A stretch of 32,871 bases of DNA. Source: an uncultured Prevotella sp. GTDB lineage: Bacteria > Bacteroidota > Bacteroidia > Bacteroidales > Bacteroidaceae. This document shows, one piece after another, positions 6,253-15,742 of this stretch. The notes beneath the pieces are model-generated. The model was not told where the DNA came from. It worked only from the letters and a program-made list of their open reading frames with translations, and did not search any database. The translations under genes and the position numbers were made by a program. Numbering within the stretch: the first letter of the stretch is position 1; each line of letters opens with the position of its first letter. Where the stretch lies: positions 1 to 32,871 of the forward strand of contig CAMVAI010000035.1 of NCBI GenBank assembly GCA_947165435.1, written 5' to 3'.

Positions 6253-8727
6253 ATGGAAGAGAAAATCACAATGTACATGGACAATAGGAACAGGTCGTTC
6301 TCGATGATTGCCGACGTGGAAGGCGACTACAGCGACCTGACAAACATGAAAATGCCCGACGCACTGCCCATCTTGGCTGTGCGCAATCTGGTGCTGTTCC
6401 CCGGCGTCGTGTCGCCGATACTCATCGGGCGCGAGTCGAGCATGTCGCTCATACGCAAGGCAGAGAAAAGCGGCGAAGTGATAGCCGTCATCTGCCAGCG
6501 CGACCCAGAGGTAGAGACCCCCATACGCTCCGACCTATACGACTTCGGCGTCTATGCCAAGGTGCTGAAGCTGCTCACCCTGCCCAACGGCAACATGACG
6601 GCCATCGTGCAGGGACTGGGACGCCTGCGGCTGCTGGAGCTGGTGAAATACAAACCCCACCTCATAGGTCGTGTGGCGTCTGCCCCGGAGGACGAACCCG
6701 ACAAGCGCGACGTGGAATTCCGCACCGCCATTGAAGACCTGCGCAACCAAACGGTAGAATATATCCAGATGAGCGACGAGATACCCGAGGAGGCCTCGTT
6801 TGCCATCAAGAATGTGGGCAACAACATCATGGCCCTGAACTTCATCTGCTCGAACATGCCGTTCACCATCAAGGAGAAGATGAGCCTGCTGCAGCTGGAC
6901 AGCATCAAGGAGCGCGTATTCAACGTGATGCGCATCGTGAGCCGCGAGATTTCGCTGCAGACGCTGAAGCTGGACATACGCAACAAGACACGCGACGACA
7001 TTGACGAGCAGCAGCGCAACTACTTCCTGCAGCAGCAAATCAAGAACCTGCAGGCCGAGATGGGCAACGAGAACACGCCGGAGAAGAAGGAACTGCTGGA
7101 AAAGGCCCGCAAGAAGAAATGGCCCGAGGAGATAGAGAAATACTTCTACAAAGAGGTGGAGAAACTGGACCAGGTGAACCAGAACTCACCCGACTTCAAC
7201 GTGCAGCTGACGTACCTGCAGACGCTGGTAGGGCTGCCGTGGGAAGAATACACCAAGGACGACCTGGACCTGAAGCGGGCCCAGCGCATACTGGACCGCG
7301 ACCACTACGGCATGGAGAAGGTGAAGGAGCGCATACTTGAGTATATCGCCGTGCTGTCGCTGCGCGGCGACCTGAAGTCGCCCATCCTCTGCCTGTACGG
7401 ACCGCCGGGAGTTGGTAAGACATCGCTGGGCAAGTCGATAGCCGATGCCTTGAAACGTAAGTACGTACGTGTGAGCTTAGGTGGTCTGCACGACGAGGCC
7501 GAGATACGCGGACACCGCCGCACATATATCGGAGCCATGCCCGGGCGCATCATCAAGAACATACAGAAGGCTGGTTCGAGCAACCCCGTGTTCATCTTGG
7601 ACGAGATAGACAAGGTGACGCAGAACACACACAACGGCGACCCGGCATCGGCCCTGCTGGAAGTGCTCGACCCGGAGCAGAACGGTGCCTTCCACGACAA
7701 CTACCTGGACGTGGACTACGACCTGTCGAAGGTGATGTTCATAGCCACAGCCAACAACCTGGGCACCATCCCCCGCCCGCTGCTGGACCGCATGGAGATT
7801 ATCGAGGTGTCGGGCTACATCACGGAAGAGAAGCTGGAGATAGCCAAGCGCCACCTGATACCGAAGGAGAAAGAGAACACGGGACTGACGGACAAGAAGC
7901 TGGTCTTCACAAAACCGGCCATCGAGAAAATCATAGAGCAGTACACCCGCGAAAGCGGCGTGCGCCAGCTGGAGAAGCAGATTAACAAGGCGCTGCGCAA
8001 GATGGCCTTCAAGAAGGCAGAGGACGGCGAGCTGCCCTACTCGAAGATTACGCCCACGGAGATAGAAGACCTGCTGGGCAAGCCGCCCTTCTACCGCGAC
8101 ATCTATCAGGGCAACAGCTATGCCGGCGTGGTGACCGGACTGGCATGGACCAGCGTGGGCGGCGAGATACTGTTCATCGAGACGTCGCTGTCGAAGGGAA
8201 AGGGAGCCAAGCTGACGCTGACAGGCAATCTGGGCGACGTGATGAAGGAGAGCGCCGTCATTGCTCTGGAGTATGTGAAGGCACATGTTGACGTGCTGGG
8301 CATCGACTACCGCATCTTCGACCACTGGAACATACACATCCACGTGCCCGAAGGAGCCACGCCGAAGGACGGCCCGTCGGCAGGCATCACCATTGCCACG
8401 TCGATAGCGTCGGCACTCACCCAGCGGAAGGTTCGCAAGAACACCGCCATGACGGGCGAAATCACGCTGCGCGGAAAAGTGCTGCCCGTAGGCGGCATCA
8501 AGGAAAAGATACTGGCCGCGAAGCGCGCCGGCATCACCGACATCGTGATGTGTCAGGAGAACGAGAAGGACATCAACGAGATTCCCGACATGTATCTGAA
8601 GGGCGTGCAGTTCCACTATGTCGAGAACATCAAGGATGTATGGAACTTTGCGCTGACCGACGAGGTCGTGGAGCATCCGCTGGATTTCTCCATTCCCGAG
8701 GAAGGTGATAAACCGAAAGAGAAATGA
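6253..8727 (+). CDS. lon: Lon, ATP-dependent serine protease
   Basis: A complete 824-residue LonA protease. Residues about 40-250 are the substrate-binding N domain ([20 protein letters not shown]). The AAA+ module has Walker [10 protein letters not shown] at 383-391 and Walker B FILDEID near 447-453. The C-terminal protease domain carries the Ser-Lys dyad, S709 in PKDGPSAG and K752 in GGIKEK. Lon degrades misfolded and selected regulatory proteins in the cytoplasm. The ATG at 6253 is preferred; an upstream TTG lies inside the -7 element and cannot be the start. It is the first gene of a tight run with tgt 17 bases downstream. The N-terminal leader of about 35 residues before the N domain is charged and variable in the family. 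Confidence 0.97.
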   Translation: MEEKITMYMDNRNRSFSMIADVEGDYSDLTNMKMPDALPILAVRNLVLFPGVVSPILIGRESSMSLIRKAEKSGEVIAVICQRDPEVETPIRSDLYDFGVYAKVLKLLTLPNGNMTAIVQGLGRLRLLELVKYKPHLIGRVASAPEDEPDKRDVEFRTAIEDLRNQTVEYIQMSDEIPEEASFAIKNVGNNIMALNFICSNMPFTIKEKMSLLQLDSIKERVFNVMRIVSREISLQTLKLDIRNKTRDDIDEQQRNYFLQQQIKNLQAEMGNENTPEKKELLEKARKKKWPEEIEKYFYKEVEKLDQVNQNSPDFNVQLTYLQTLVGLPWEEYTKDDLDLKRAQRILDRDHYGMEKVKERILEYIAVLSLRGDLKSPILCLYGPPGVGKTSLGKSIADALKRKYVRVSLGGLHDEAEIRGHRRTYIGAMPGRIIKNIQKAGSSNPVFILDEIDKVTQNTHNGDPASALLEVLDPEQNGAFHDNYLDVDYDLSKVMFIATANNLGTIPRPLLDRMEIIEVSGYITEEKLEIAKRHLIPKEKENTGLTDKKLVFTKPAIEKIIEQYTRESGVRQLEKQINKALRKMAFKKAEDGELPYSKITPTEIEDLLGKPPFYRDIYQGNSYAGVVTGLAWTSVGGEILFIETSLSKGKGAKLTLTGNLGDVMKESAVIALEYVKAHVDVLGIDYRIFDHWNIHIHVPEGATPKDGPSAGITIATSIASALTQRKVRKNTAMTGEITLRGKVLPVGGIKEKILAAKRAGITDIVMCQENEKDINEIPDMYLKGVQFHYVENIKDVWNFALTDEVVEHPLDFSIPEEGDKPKEK

Positions 8728-8744
8728 GAATAGAAAACTGAGAA

Positions 8745-9872
8745 ATGACTTTCGAACTGCAACATACCGACCCGTACAGCAGTGCCCGCACAGGACTGAT
8801 TACCACTGACCACGGCACCATTAAGACGCCCATCTTCATGCCCGTGGGAACATGCGGCGCGGTGAAGGGGGTACACTTCGCCGAACTGCGAGAGCAGGTG
8901 AAGGCACAGATTATCCTGGGCAACACCTACCACCTCTACCTGCGGCCGGGACTGGACATCCTGCGCAAGGCTGGCGGACTGCATCGGTTCAACACCTGGG
9001 ACCGACCCATACTCACCGACTCCGGGGGCTTCCAGGTCTTTTCACTCACAGGCATCCGCAAGCTGCGCGAAGAGGGTTGCGAGTTCCGCTCGCACATCGA
9101 CGGGTCGAAGCATGTCTTCACGCCGGAGAGCGTGATGGACACCGAGCGCATCATCGGTGCCGACATCATGATGGCCTTGGACGAATGCCCGCCGGGACAG
9201 AGCGACTACCAGTATGCCAAGAAGTCGCTGGGGCTGACGCAACGCTGGCTGGACCGCTGTATCAAGCGGTTCAACGAGACGGAGCCGCTCTACGGACACC
9301 GCCAGAGCCTCTTCCCCATCGTACAGGGCTGCACCTTCAAGGACCTGCGGCAGGAGGCAGCCAAATACGTGGCCGACAAGGGAGCCGACGGCAATGCCAT
9401 CGGTGGACTGGCCGTTGGTGAGCCCACGGAAGTGATGTACGAGATGATAGAGGTGGTGAACGACATTCTGCCCAAGGACAAGCCGCGCTACCTGATGGGG
9501 GTGGGCACGCCGCAAAACATACTGGAGGCCATCGAGCGGGGCGTGGATATGTTCGACTGTGTCATGCCCACACGCAACGGCCGCAATGCCATGCTGTTCA
9601 CCTACGAGGGCACGATGAACATGCGCAACCAGAAATGGCAGGACGACTTCTCGCCCATCGACCCAGACGGATGCGACATCGACCGCCTGCACTCGAAGGC
9701 ATACCTGCACCACCTGTTCAAGGCGCAGGAACTGCTGGCCATGCAGATAGCCTCCATCCACAACTTGGCGTTCTACCTGCGGTTGGTTACGGACGCGCGC
9801 GCGCATATAGAAAAAGGTGACTTCACACAATGGAAGCGAAGTGTCATCGAACAGTTAGGACGCAGGCGATAG
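8745..9872 (+). CDS. tgt: Queuine/preQ1 tRNA-guanine transglycosylase
   Basis: A complete TGT of 375 residues with the TIM-barrel signatures LTDSGGFQVFSL (D92, general acid/base) and GVDMFDCVMPTR (D271, nucleophile) and the GGLAVGE loop. It exchanges the wobble guanine of tRNAs with GUN anticodons for a queuosine precursor. The structural zinc site normally written CxCxxC near the C-terminus is absent: the equivalent stretch reads DPDGCDIDRLHSKAYLHHLF, with only one Cys. As I recall, this is typical of Bacteroidota TGTs, so it probably folds without that zinc. It lies between lon and the permease in one transcript direction. Confidence 0.95.
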   Translation: MTFELQHTDPYSSARTGLITTDHGTIKTPIFMPVGTCGAVKGVHFAELREQVKAQIILGNTYHLYLRPGLDILRKAGGLHRFNTWDRPILTDSGGFQVFSLTGIRKLREEGCEFRSHIDGSKHVFTPESVMDTERIIGADIMMALDECPPGQSDYQYAKKSLGLTQRWLDRCIKRFNETEPLYGHRQSLFPIVQGCTFKDLRQEAAKYVADKGADGNAIGGLAVGEPTEVMYEMIEVVNDILPKDKPRYLMGVGTPQNILEAIERGVDMFDCVMPTRNGRNAMLFTYEGTMNMRNQKWQDDFSPIDPDGCDIDRLHSKAYLHHLFKAQELLAMQIASIHNLAFYLRLVTDARAHIEKGDFTQWKRSVIEQLGRRR

Positions 9873-9884
9873 GGAAGAAATGAA

Positions 9885-9932
9885 AGAAATGAGAAATGAA
9901 AGAAATGAGAAATGGAAGAAATGAGAAATGAC
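9885..9932 (+). repeat. Three 16-bp tandem repeats AGAAATGAGAAATGRM
   Basis: Three perfect-period purine-rich units at 9885-9900, 9901-9916 and 9917-9932, with a partial unit before them. They fill the gap between tgt and the permease and contain several ATGs in different frames. The motif GAGAAATGAC also precedes the tgt start at 8739-8748, suggesting the tract grew from a translation-start region by slippage. Confidence 0.75.
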
Positions 9933-9941
9933 AATGGAATA

Positions 9942-11111
9942 ATGAAGAAGTGCCGGGCCTCTCTCAAGAAGGGAGGCAAAGGGCTTCGCAGTCTTTGGAA
10001 CAGACTGCGCAGTCTTCTTTCATTTCTCAAGCGCATGGACTGGTACATCATCAACAAGTTCATCGGCACCTACGTCTATTCCATCCTGCTCATCATCTCC
10101 GTATCCATCGTGTTCGACGTCAACGAGAACCTGGCGAAGTTCACCACCTTCCATGCGCCGCTGCGAGCCATCGTCTTCGACTACTACGCCAACTTCGTGC
10201 CCTACTTCGCCAACCTCTTCTCGCCGTTGTTCGTATTCATCTCCGTCATCTTCTTCACCTCCAAGCTGGCAGGCAACTCGGAAATCATCGCCATGCTGGC
10301 CTGCGGCATGAGCTTCAAGCGACTCTTGCGGCCCTATCTCATCTCGGCAGCACTCATTGCCGTGCTGAACTTCTACCTGGGGGCCTACGTCATACCGAAA
10401 GGCACCGTGGTGCGCCACGACTTCGAGTCGCTCTACAAGAACAACAAGAAGAACACCTCGGCATCGAACATCCAGCTGATGGTCGATAAGGGCGTGGTGG
10501 CCTATATTTCGCAATACGACGATACGCGCAAGACTGGCTACGGCTTCGCGCTCTACAAGTTTGACAACAAGAAACTGGTGTCGCAGATGAACGCCAACGT
10601 CATACAGTACGACACCATCAGCGACTCGCGCTACCACTGGAAGGCCCGCAACTACAAGATACGCACGCTGAAAGGCATGCGCGAGCAGATAACCAGCGGA
10701 GTGGAGATAGACACGCTGATACAGATGGAGCCGATGGACCTGGTATTCTCGAAGGGGCAGCAGGAGACGTTCACATCGCCCGAGCTGCTGCGCTACATCT
10801 CGAAGCAACAGGAGCGCGGCTCGTCGAACGTGGTGCAGTATGAGGTGGAGTACCACAAGCGCATAGCATCGTCGTTCGCCTCGTTCATCCTCACCATCAT
10901 CGGCGTCTCGCTGTCGTCGCGCAAGCGAAAGGGCGGCATGGGCCTCTACCTCGGCATCGGACTCGCCCTGTCGTTCGCCTACATCCTGCTGCAGACGGTC
11001 AGTGCAACCTTTGCCATCAATGCCGACACGCCACCCATACTGGCGGCATGGATTCCCAACTTATTATACACCATTATTGCATATTTCTGCTATAGACAAG
11101 CACCGAACTAA
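9942..11111 (+). CDS. LptF/LptG (YjgP/YjgQ) family permease
   Basis: An inner-membrane component of the lipopolysaccharide export ABC system, which with LptB extracts LPS from the inner membrane and feeds the periplasmic bridge. The conserved start of the family, MDWYIINKFIGTYVYSILLI, is present, followed by two further membrane segments, a long periplasmic beta-rich domain (roughly residues 150-290 here) and three C-terminal helices (SFASFILTIIGVSLSSRKRK and onward). The start is uncertain: ATGs at 9912 (inside the tandem repeat), 9942 and 10035 are all possible, and the residues between 9942 and 10035 are a basic tail not needed by the family. Which of the LptF and LptG types it represents cannot be told by eye. 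Confidence 0.88.
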   Translation: MKKCRASLKKGGKGLRSLWNRLRSLLSFLKRMDWYIINKFIGTYVYSILLIISVSIVFDVNENLAKFTTFHAPLRAIVFDYYANFVPYFANLFSPLFVFISVIFFTSKLAGNSEIIAMLACGMSFKRLLRPYLISAALIAVLNFYLGAYVIPKGTVVRHDFESLYKNNKKNTSASNIQLMVDKGVVAYISQYDDTRKTGYGFALYKFDNKKLVSQMNANVIQYDTISDSRYHWKARNYKIRTLKGMREQITSGVEIDTLIQMEPMDLVFSKGQQETFTSPELLRYISKQQERGSSNVVQYEVEYHKRIASSFASFILTIIGVSLSSRKRKGGMGLYLGIGLALSFAYILLQTVSATFAINADTPPILAAWIPNLLYTIIAYFCYRQAPN

Positions 11112-11131
11112 TTTACTCTAAAATAAAAGAG

Positions 11132-12565
<1,434 letters not shown>

Positions 12566-12690
12566 TGCCCATGATTCCACGTTGTCGAATGGCCAAGACG
12601 GACACTGACGGAAATACAGACGAAGTATGCGTTAATATTTTTTAAAGAAAAAAGTTGCCCTAAAAAGGTACAACGTAACGTTTTTTTTTG

Positions 12691-12698
12691 TAACTTTG
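12691..12698 (+). promoter_or_regulatory. -7 element for rpoD
   Basis: TAACTTTG preceded by a run of nine T. The leader to the ATG is about 65 bases. No clear -33 box. Autoregulation by its own product would be expected. Confidence 0.55.
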
Positions 12699-12769
12699 CA
12701 CCGCGAAAGGACGATAATTAACACATTAGTCTGAATTTCAGATAGTTAGAAAGAAATCGAGGTAGTAAG

Positions 12770-13642
12770 ATGAGACAACTAAAGATTCAAAAGAGCATTA
12801 CGAACCGCTCCAGTGAGGCACTGGACAAGTATCTGGTGGAAATAGGCCGCGCCCCTCTGATCAGCATCGACGAAGAGATTGAGCTGGCTCAGAAGATACG
12901 CAAGGGCGGTCCTGAAGGCGAGCGCGCCAAGGACAAACTGGTGACGGCCAACCTGCGTTTCGTAGTCTCAGTAGCCAAACAGTATCAGCACCAAGGGCTG
13001 ACACTGACCGACTTGATTGACGAGGGTAACATCGGCCTGATCAAGGCCGCACAGAAATTCGACGAGACACGCGGTTTCAAGTTCATCAGCTATGCCGTAT
13101 GGTGGATTCGCCAGTCCATCCTGCAGGCCATTGCCGAGCAGAGCCGTATCGTCAGACTGCCGCTGAACCAAGTAGGTTCGCTGAGCAAGATTAATCACGA
13201 AATCAACAAATTCGAGCAGGAGAACCAGCGTCACCCCTCGGTGGGCGAGCTGAGCGATGCTACCAACATGGACGAGGAGAAGATAGCCCAGTCGATGATG
13301 GCCGACGGACACCATGTGTCTATCGACGCTCCTTTCCAGGATGGCGAGGACAACTGCATGCTCGACGTGATGGCATCGGGCGACGACTCACGCACCGACC
13401 GCCACGTTGACCACGAGTCGATGGCTCAGGAGCTGAACACCGTGCTGCAGAGAGTGCTGAAAGAGCGCGAGATAACCATCATCCGCGAATGCTTCGGCAT
13501 AGGATGCCACGAGAAGGGCTTGGAGGAAATAGGCGACCAGCTGGGGCTGACCCGCGAACGTGTGCGCCAGATACGAGAAAAGAGCATTGCCAAGCTGCGC
13601 GATTCGGGCAATGCGCGCATTCTGATGAAATATTTGGGCTGA
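12770..13642 (+). CDS. rpoD: Primary sigma factor RpoD (sigma-70)
   Basis: A complete 290-residue group 1 sigma factor of the short Bacteroidota form: there is no region 1.1. Region 1.2 begins near residue 18 (DKYLVEIGRAPLISIDEEIE). Region 2 includes RFVVSVAKQYQHQGL, DLIDEGNIGLIKA and the -7-melting segment FKFISYAVWWIRQSI. Region 4 ends with the helix-turn-helix LGLTRERVRQIREKSIAKL. It directs core RNA polymerase to promoters of the TTTG/TAnnTTTG kind found throughout this window. It is likely transcribed from its own promoter with a leader of about 65 bases. Confidence 0.96.
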   Translation: MRQLKIQKSITNRSSEALDKYLVEIGRAPLISIDEEIELAQKIRKGGPEGERAKDKLVTANLRFVVSVAKQYQHQGLTLTDLIDEGNIGLIKAAQKFDETRGFKFISYAVWWIRQSILQAIAEQSRIVRLPLNQVGSLSKINHEINKFEQENQRHPSVGELSDATNMDEEKIAQSMMADGHHVSIDAPFQDGEDNCMLDVMASGDDSRTDRHVDHESMAQELNTVLQRVLKEREITIIRECFGIGCHEKGLEEIGDQLGLTRERVRQIREKSIAKLRDSGNARILMKYLG

Positions 13643-13645
13643 TTG

Positions 13646-13677
13646 TTTGGCGGCTTCAGAAATTATTTGTACTTTTG
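13646..13677 (+). promoter_or_regulatory. Consensus Bacteroidota promoter, TTTG-N20-TACTTTTG
   Basis: TTTG at 13646-13649, exactly 20 bases, then TACTTTTG at 13670-13677. Both boxes match the consensus with ideal spacing, the best promoter in the window. It starts only four bases after the rpoD stop, and the GTG at 13683 lies five bases after the -7 box, implying an almost leaderless mRNA. Confidence 0.75.
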
Positions 13678-13682
13678 GAGCC

Positions 13683-15704
13683 GTGAATCGGAAGCTATAC
13701 ATCATTATATTGGTGCTGGGCATGACGGTCATCATGCCCAGCACCCTTTTTTCACGCAACAGCGAAGACTCGCTGCTGCTGCATAGCATCTGGAATTACT
13801 ACGGCAAATACGCCCAGGACTTAGCGGGTACGGAGCAGAACGTCTATATGGTGTATAACTTCAATGTAGAGCGGCGCAACGCCCTGCTCTTCCTCATCCC
13901 CACGATGTACTCGATAGCCAAAGGCGACCGGCGCTTTGTCGGCGAGGCCTACTGCAAGCTGAAATACGGCGCCAACAACAAATACGACCTGAGGAGGCAG
14001 GTCATCTGCGGCACCATACCGAGAAACCGTAAAGTCATGCCCGCCATGCTGGAGTTCATGACGCCTCATGTCTATGACATCACGCTCTATCCCGACCACC
14101 TGCTGTCGCCATTCCATCGCACCAACCGCCGCTACTACCGGTATAGCATATCGCATATCGGCGGCGACTTGTCGATAGTACGCTTCCGCCCCATCCTCAA
14201 CAACACACAGCTGGTCAACGGACACGCCGTAGCCAGCTCTACGACGGGACGCCTGCTGTCGATTGTCTTCGAAGGAGAGTTCGACATGATCAAGTTCAAC
14301 GTCACGGCACTGATGAATGTGCAAACCCCCAATCTGACACTGCCCGAGCGGTGCATCACCACCGCGTCGTTCAAATTTCTGGGCAACAGCATCAAGTCAA
14401 CCTACTCGGCCTACTACAACTGCCCCACAACACTGCCCGACTCCATACAAGAGTGTGCCAACCCCATACTGATGGAGAAGCTGCGACCCACCCCGCTGCT
14501 GAAAGAGGAGAAAGACGTTTACCAGCAATTCCACGACATCAGGGCAGCCCAGGCAGCCGCCGCCGACTCGGCAGGAGTCGGCAAGCCCAACACATTCGTC
14601 GTGCTGAAGGAGAAAGCCTGGGAGCTCATTGGCGACAAGCTTATCAACACGCAGTATGCTCGAGCCGGGGCACTCACCATGCGCATTTCGCCGCTGTTCA
14701 ATCCGCTGCACTTCGGCTGGAGCTTCAACCACGGTGTGGCCTACCGACTGAATGCCGGTCTGCAGTACGTCATCACCCCCGCACGCTTCTTCGTGCTCAA
14801 CCCCGACATCGGATACAACTTCAAGCAGCGCCAGTTCTACTATATCATCCCCCTGCGTTTCACCTACGACCTGCGCTACAACGCCTTTGTAGAGTTCGAC
14901 ATGGGCAACGGCAACCGCATAGCCAGCTCACAGATGATTGAGGACATCCTGACCCATCTGGGGCCCATTGCCGATGTTCCCATGTTTCGCGACGAGTTCT
15001 ATCAGCTCAACCACAACATCAATCCAGTTCCATGGCTGAACGTGATGACCGGCGTAGTGTTCCATCGACGTAGTGCGCTGAACCGCGAATTTCTGAGAGA
15101 TTTAGGACTGCCTCAGGAGTATCGCAGCTTTGCACCTATTGCCACCGTCCACCTGAACCCCTGGAAGAACGGCCCCATGCTGACCGTCAACTACGAGCGG
15201 AGCATACAGAACATCTTCGGGTCAAACCTCAACTACGAGCGCTGGGAGTTTGATGCGGCCTACAAGAAGAACATCAACAGCCTGCGCTTTCTCAGCGTTC
15301 GCGGCGGCGTGGGCTTCTATACCCACCGCAGTACGGAGTATTTTGTTGACTACATCAATTTCCGCGACAAGAACCTGCCGGGCGGATGGAACGACGAGTG
15401 GACAGGACAGTTCCAGCTGGTGAACGGACAGTGGTACAACGAGTCGGAATACTACATCCGCGCCCACCTCACCTACGACTCGCCCCTGCTGGCACTCTCC
15501 TGGATTCCCCACGCCGGACGCCTGATAGAGGCCGAGCGCTTCTATGCCAGCGCCCTGTCCATCCAGCACCACCCTTTCTATTACGAACTGGGCTACGGGT
15601 TCACCAACCGCTTCTTCTCAACAGGTATCTTTACCAGTTTTGTGGGGCTTAAGCACGACCGCGTAGGATTTAAATTCACCATACACATATTCAATCGATG
15701 GTAA
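13683..15704 (+). CDS. Predicted outer-membrane beta-barrel protein, unknown function
   Basis: I do not recognise a named family. A GTG start at 13683 gives a clean signal peptide (basic NRK, hydrophobic LYIIILVLGMTVIMPS, then LFSRNSED), making a 673-residue exported protein. The N-terminal third is mixed; from about residue 330 onward there are alternating short strands with aromatic girdles (FGWSFNHGVAYRLNAGLQYV, QFYYIIPLRFTYDLRY, GLKHDRVGFKFTIHIFNRW). The final residue pattern, ending in an aromatic, fits an outer-membrane barrel. It resembles the Bacteroidota porin-like proteins often called DUF5686-type, but that is only a guess. It has its own strong promoter between rpoD and addA. The next ATG (13722) would cut away the signal peptide, so GTG is preferred. 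Confidence 0.75.
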   Translation: MNRKLYIIILVLGMTVIMPSTLFSRNSEDSLLLHSIWNYYGKYAQDLAGTEQNVYMVYNFNVERRNALLFLIPTMYSIAKGDRRFVGEAYCKLKYGANNKYDLRRQVICGTIPRNRKVMPAMLEFMTPHVYDITLYPDHLLSPFHRTNRRYYRYSISHIGGDLSIVRFRPILNNTQLVNGHAVASSTTGRLLSIVFEGEFDMIKFNVTALMNVQTPNLTLPERCITTASFKFLGNSIKSTYSAYYNCPTTLPDSIQECANPILMEKLRPTPLLKEEKDVYQQFHDIRAAQAAAADSAGVGKPNTFVVLKEKAWELIGDKLINTQYARAGALTMRISPLFNPLHFGWSFNHGVAYRLNAGLQYVITPARFFVLNPDIGYNFKQRQFYYIIPLRFTYDLRYNAFVEFDMGNGNRIASSQMIEDILTHLGPIADVPMFRDEFYQLNHNINPVPWLNVMTGVVFHRRSALNREFLRDLGLPQEYRSFAPIATVHLNPWKNGPMLTVNYERSIQNIFGSNLNYERWEFDAAYKKNINSLRFLSVRGGVGFYTHRSTEYFVDYINFRDKNLPGGWNDEWTGQFQLVNGQWYNESEYYIRAHLTYDSPLLALSWIPHAGRLIEAERFYASALSIQHHPFYYELGYGFTNRFFSTGIFTSFVGLKHDRVGFKFTIHIFNRW

Positions 15705-15742
15705 AACCACTCACCTTTCTCACATCATTCGCCCCATGGTAA
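15698..15742 (+). other. 14-residue leader ORF duplicating the addA start
   Basis: ATG at 15698, inside the last codons of the upstream gene, opens MVKPLTFLTSFAPW and stops at 15740-15742, overlapping the addA ATG at 15736. Its first six codons duplicate those of addA, MVKPLT; the two 18-base segments (15698-15715, 15736-15753) differ at one base. This may be a duplicated initiation region that feeds ribosomes into addA. Confidence 0.45.

Noticed and set aside
7477..8676. 399-codon frame antisense to lon
   Set aside because: Same effect; lon motifs are complete on the plus strand and the antisense product has no recognisable pattern.
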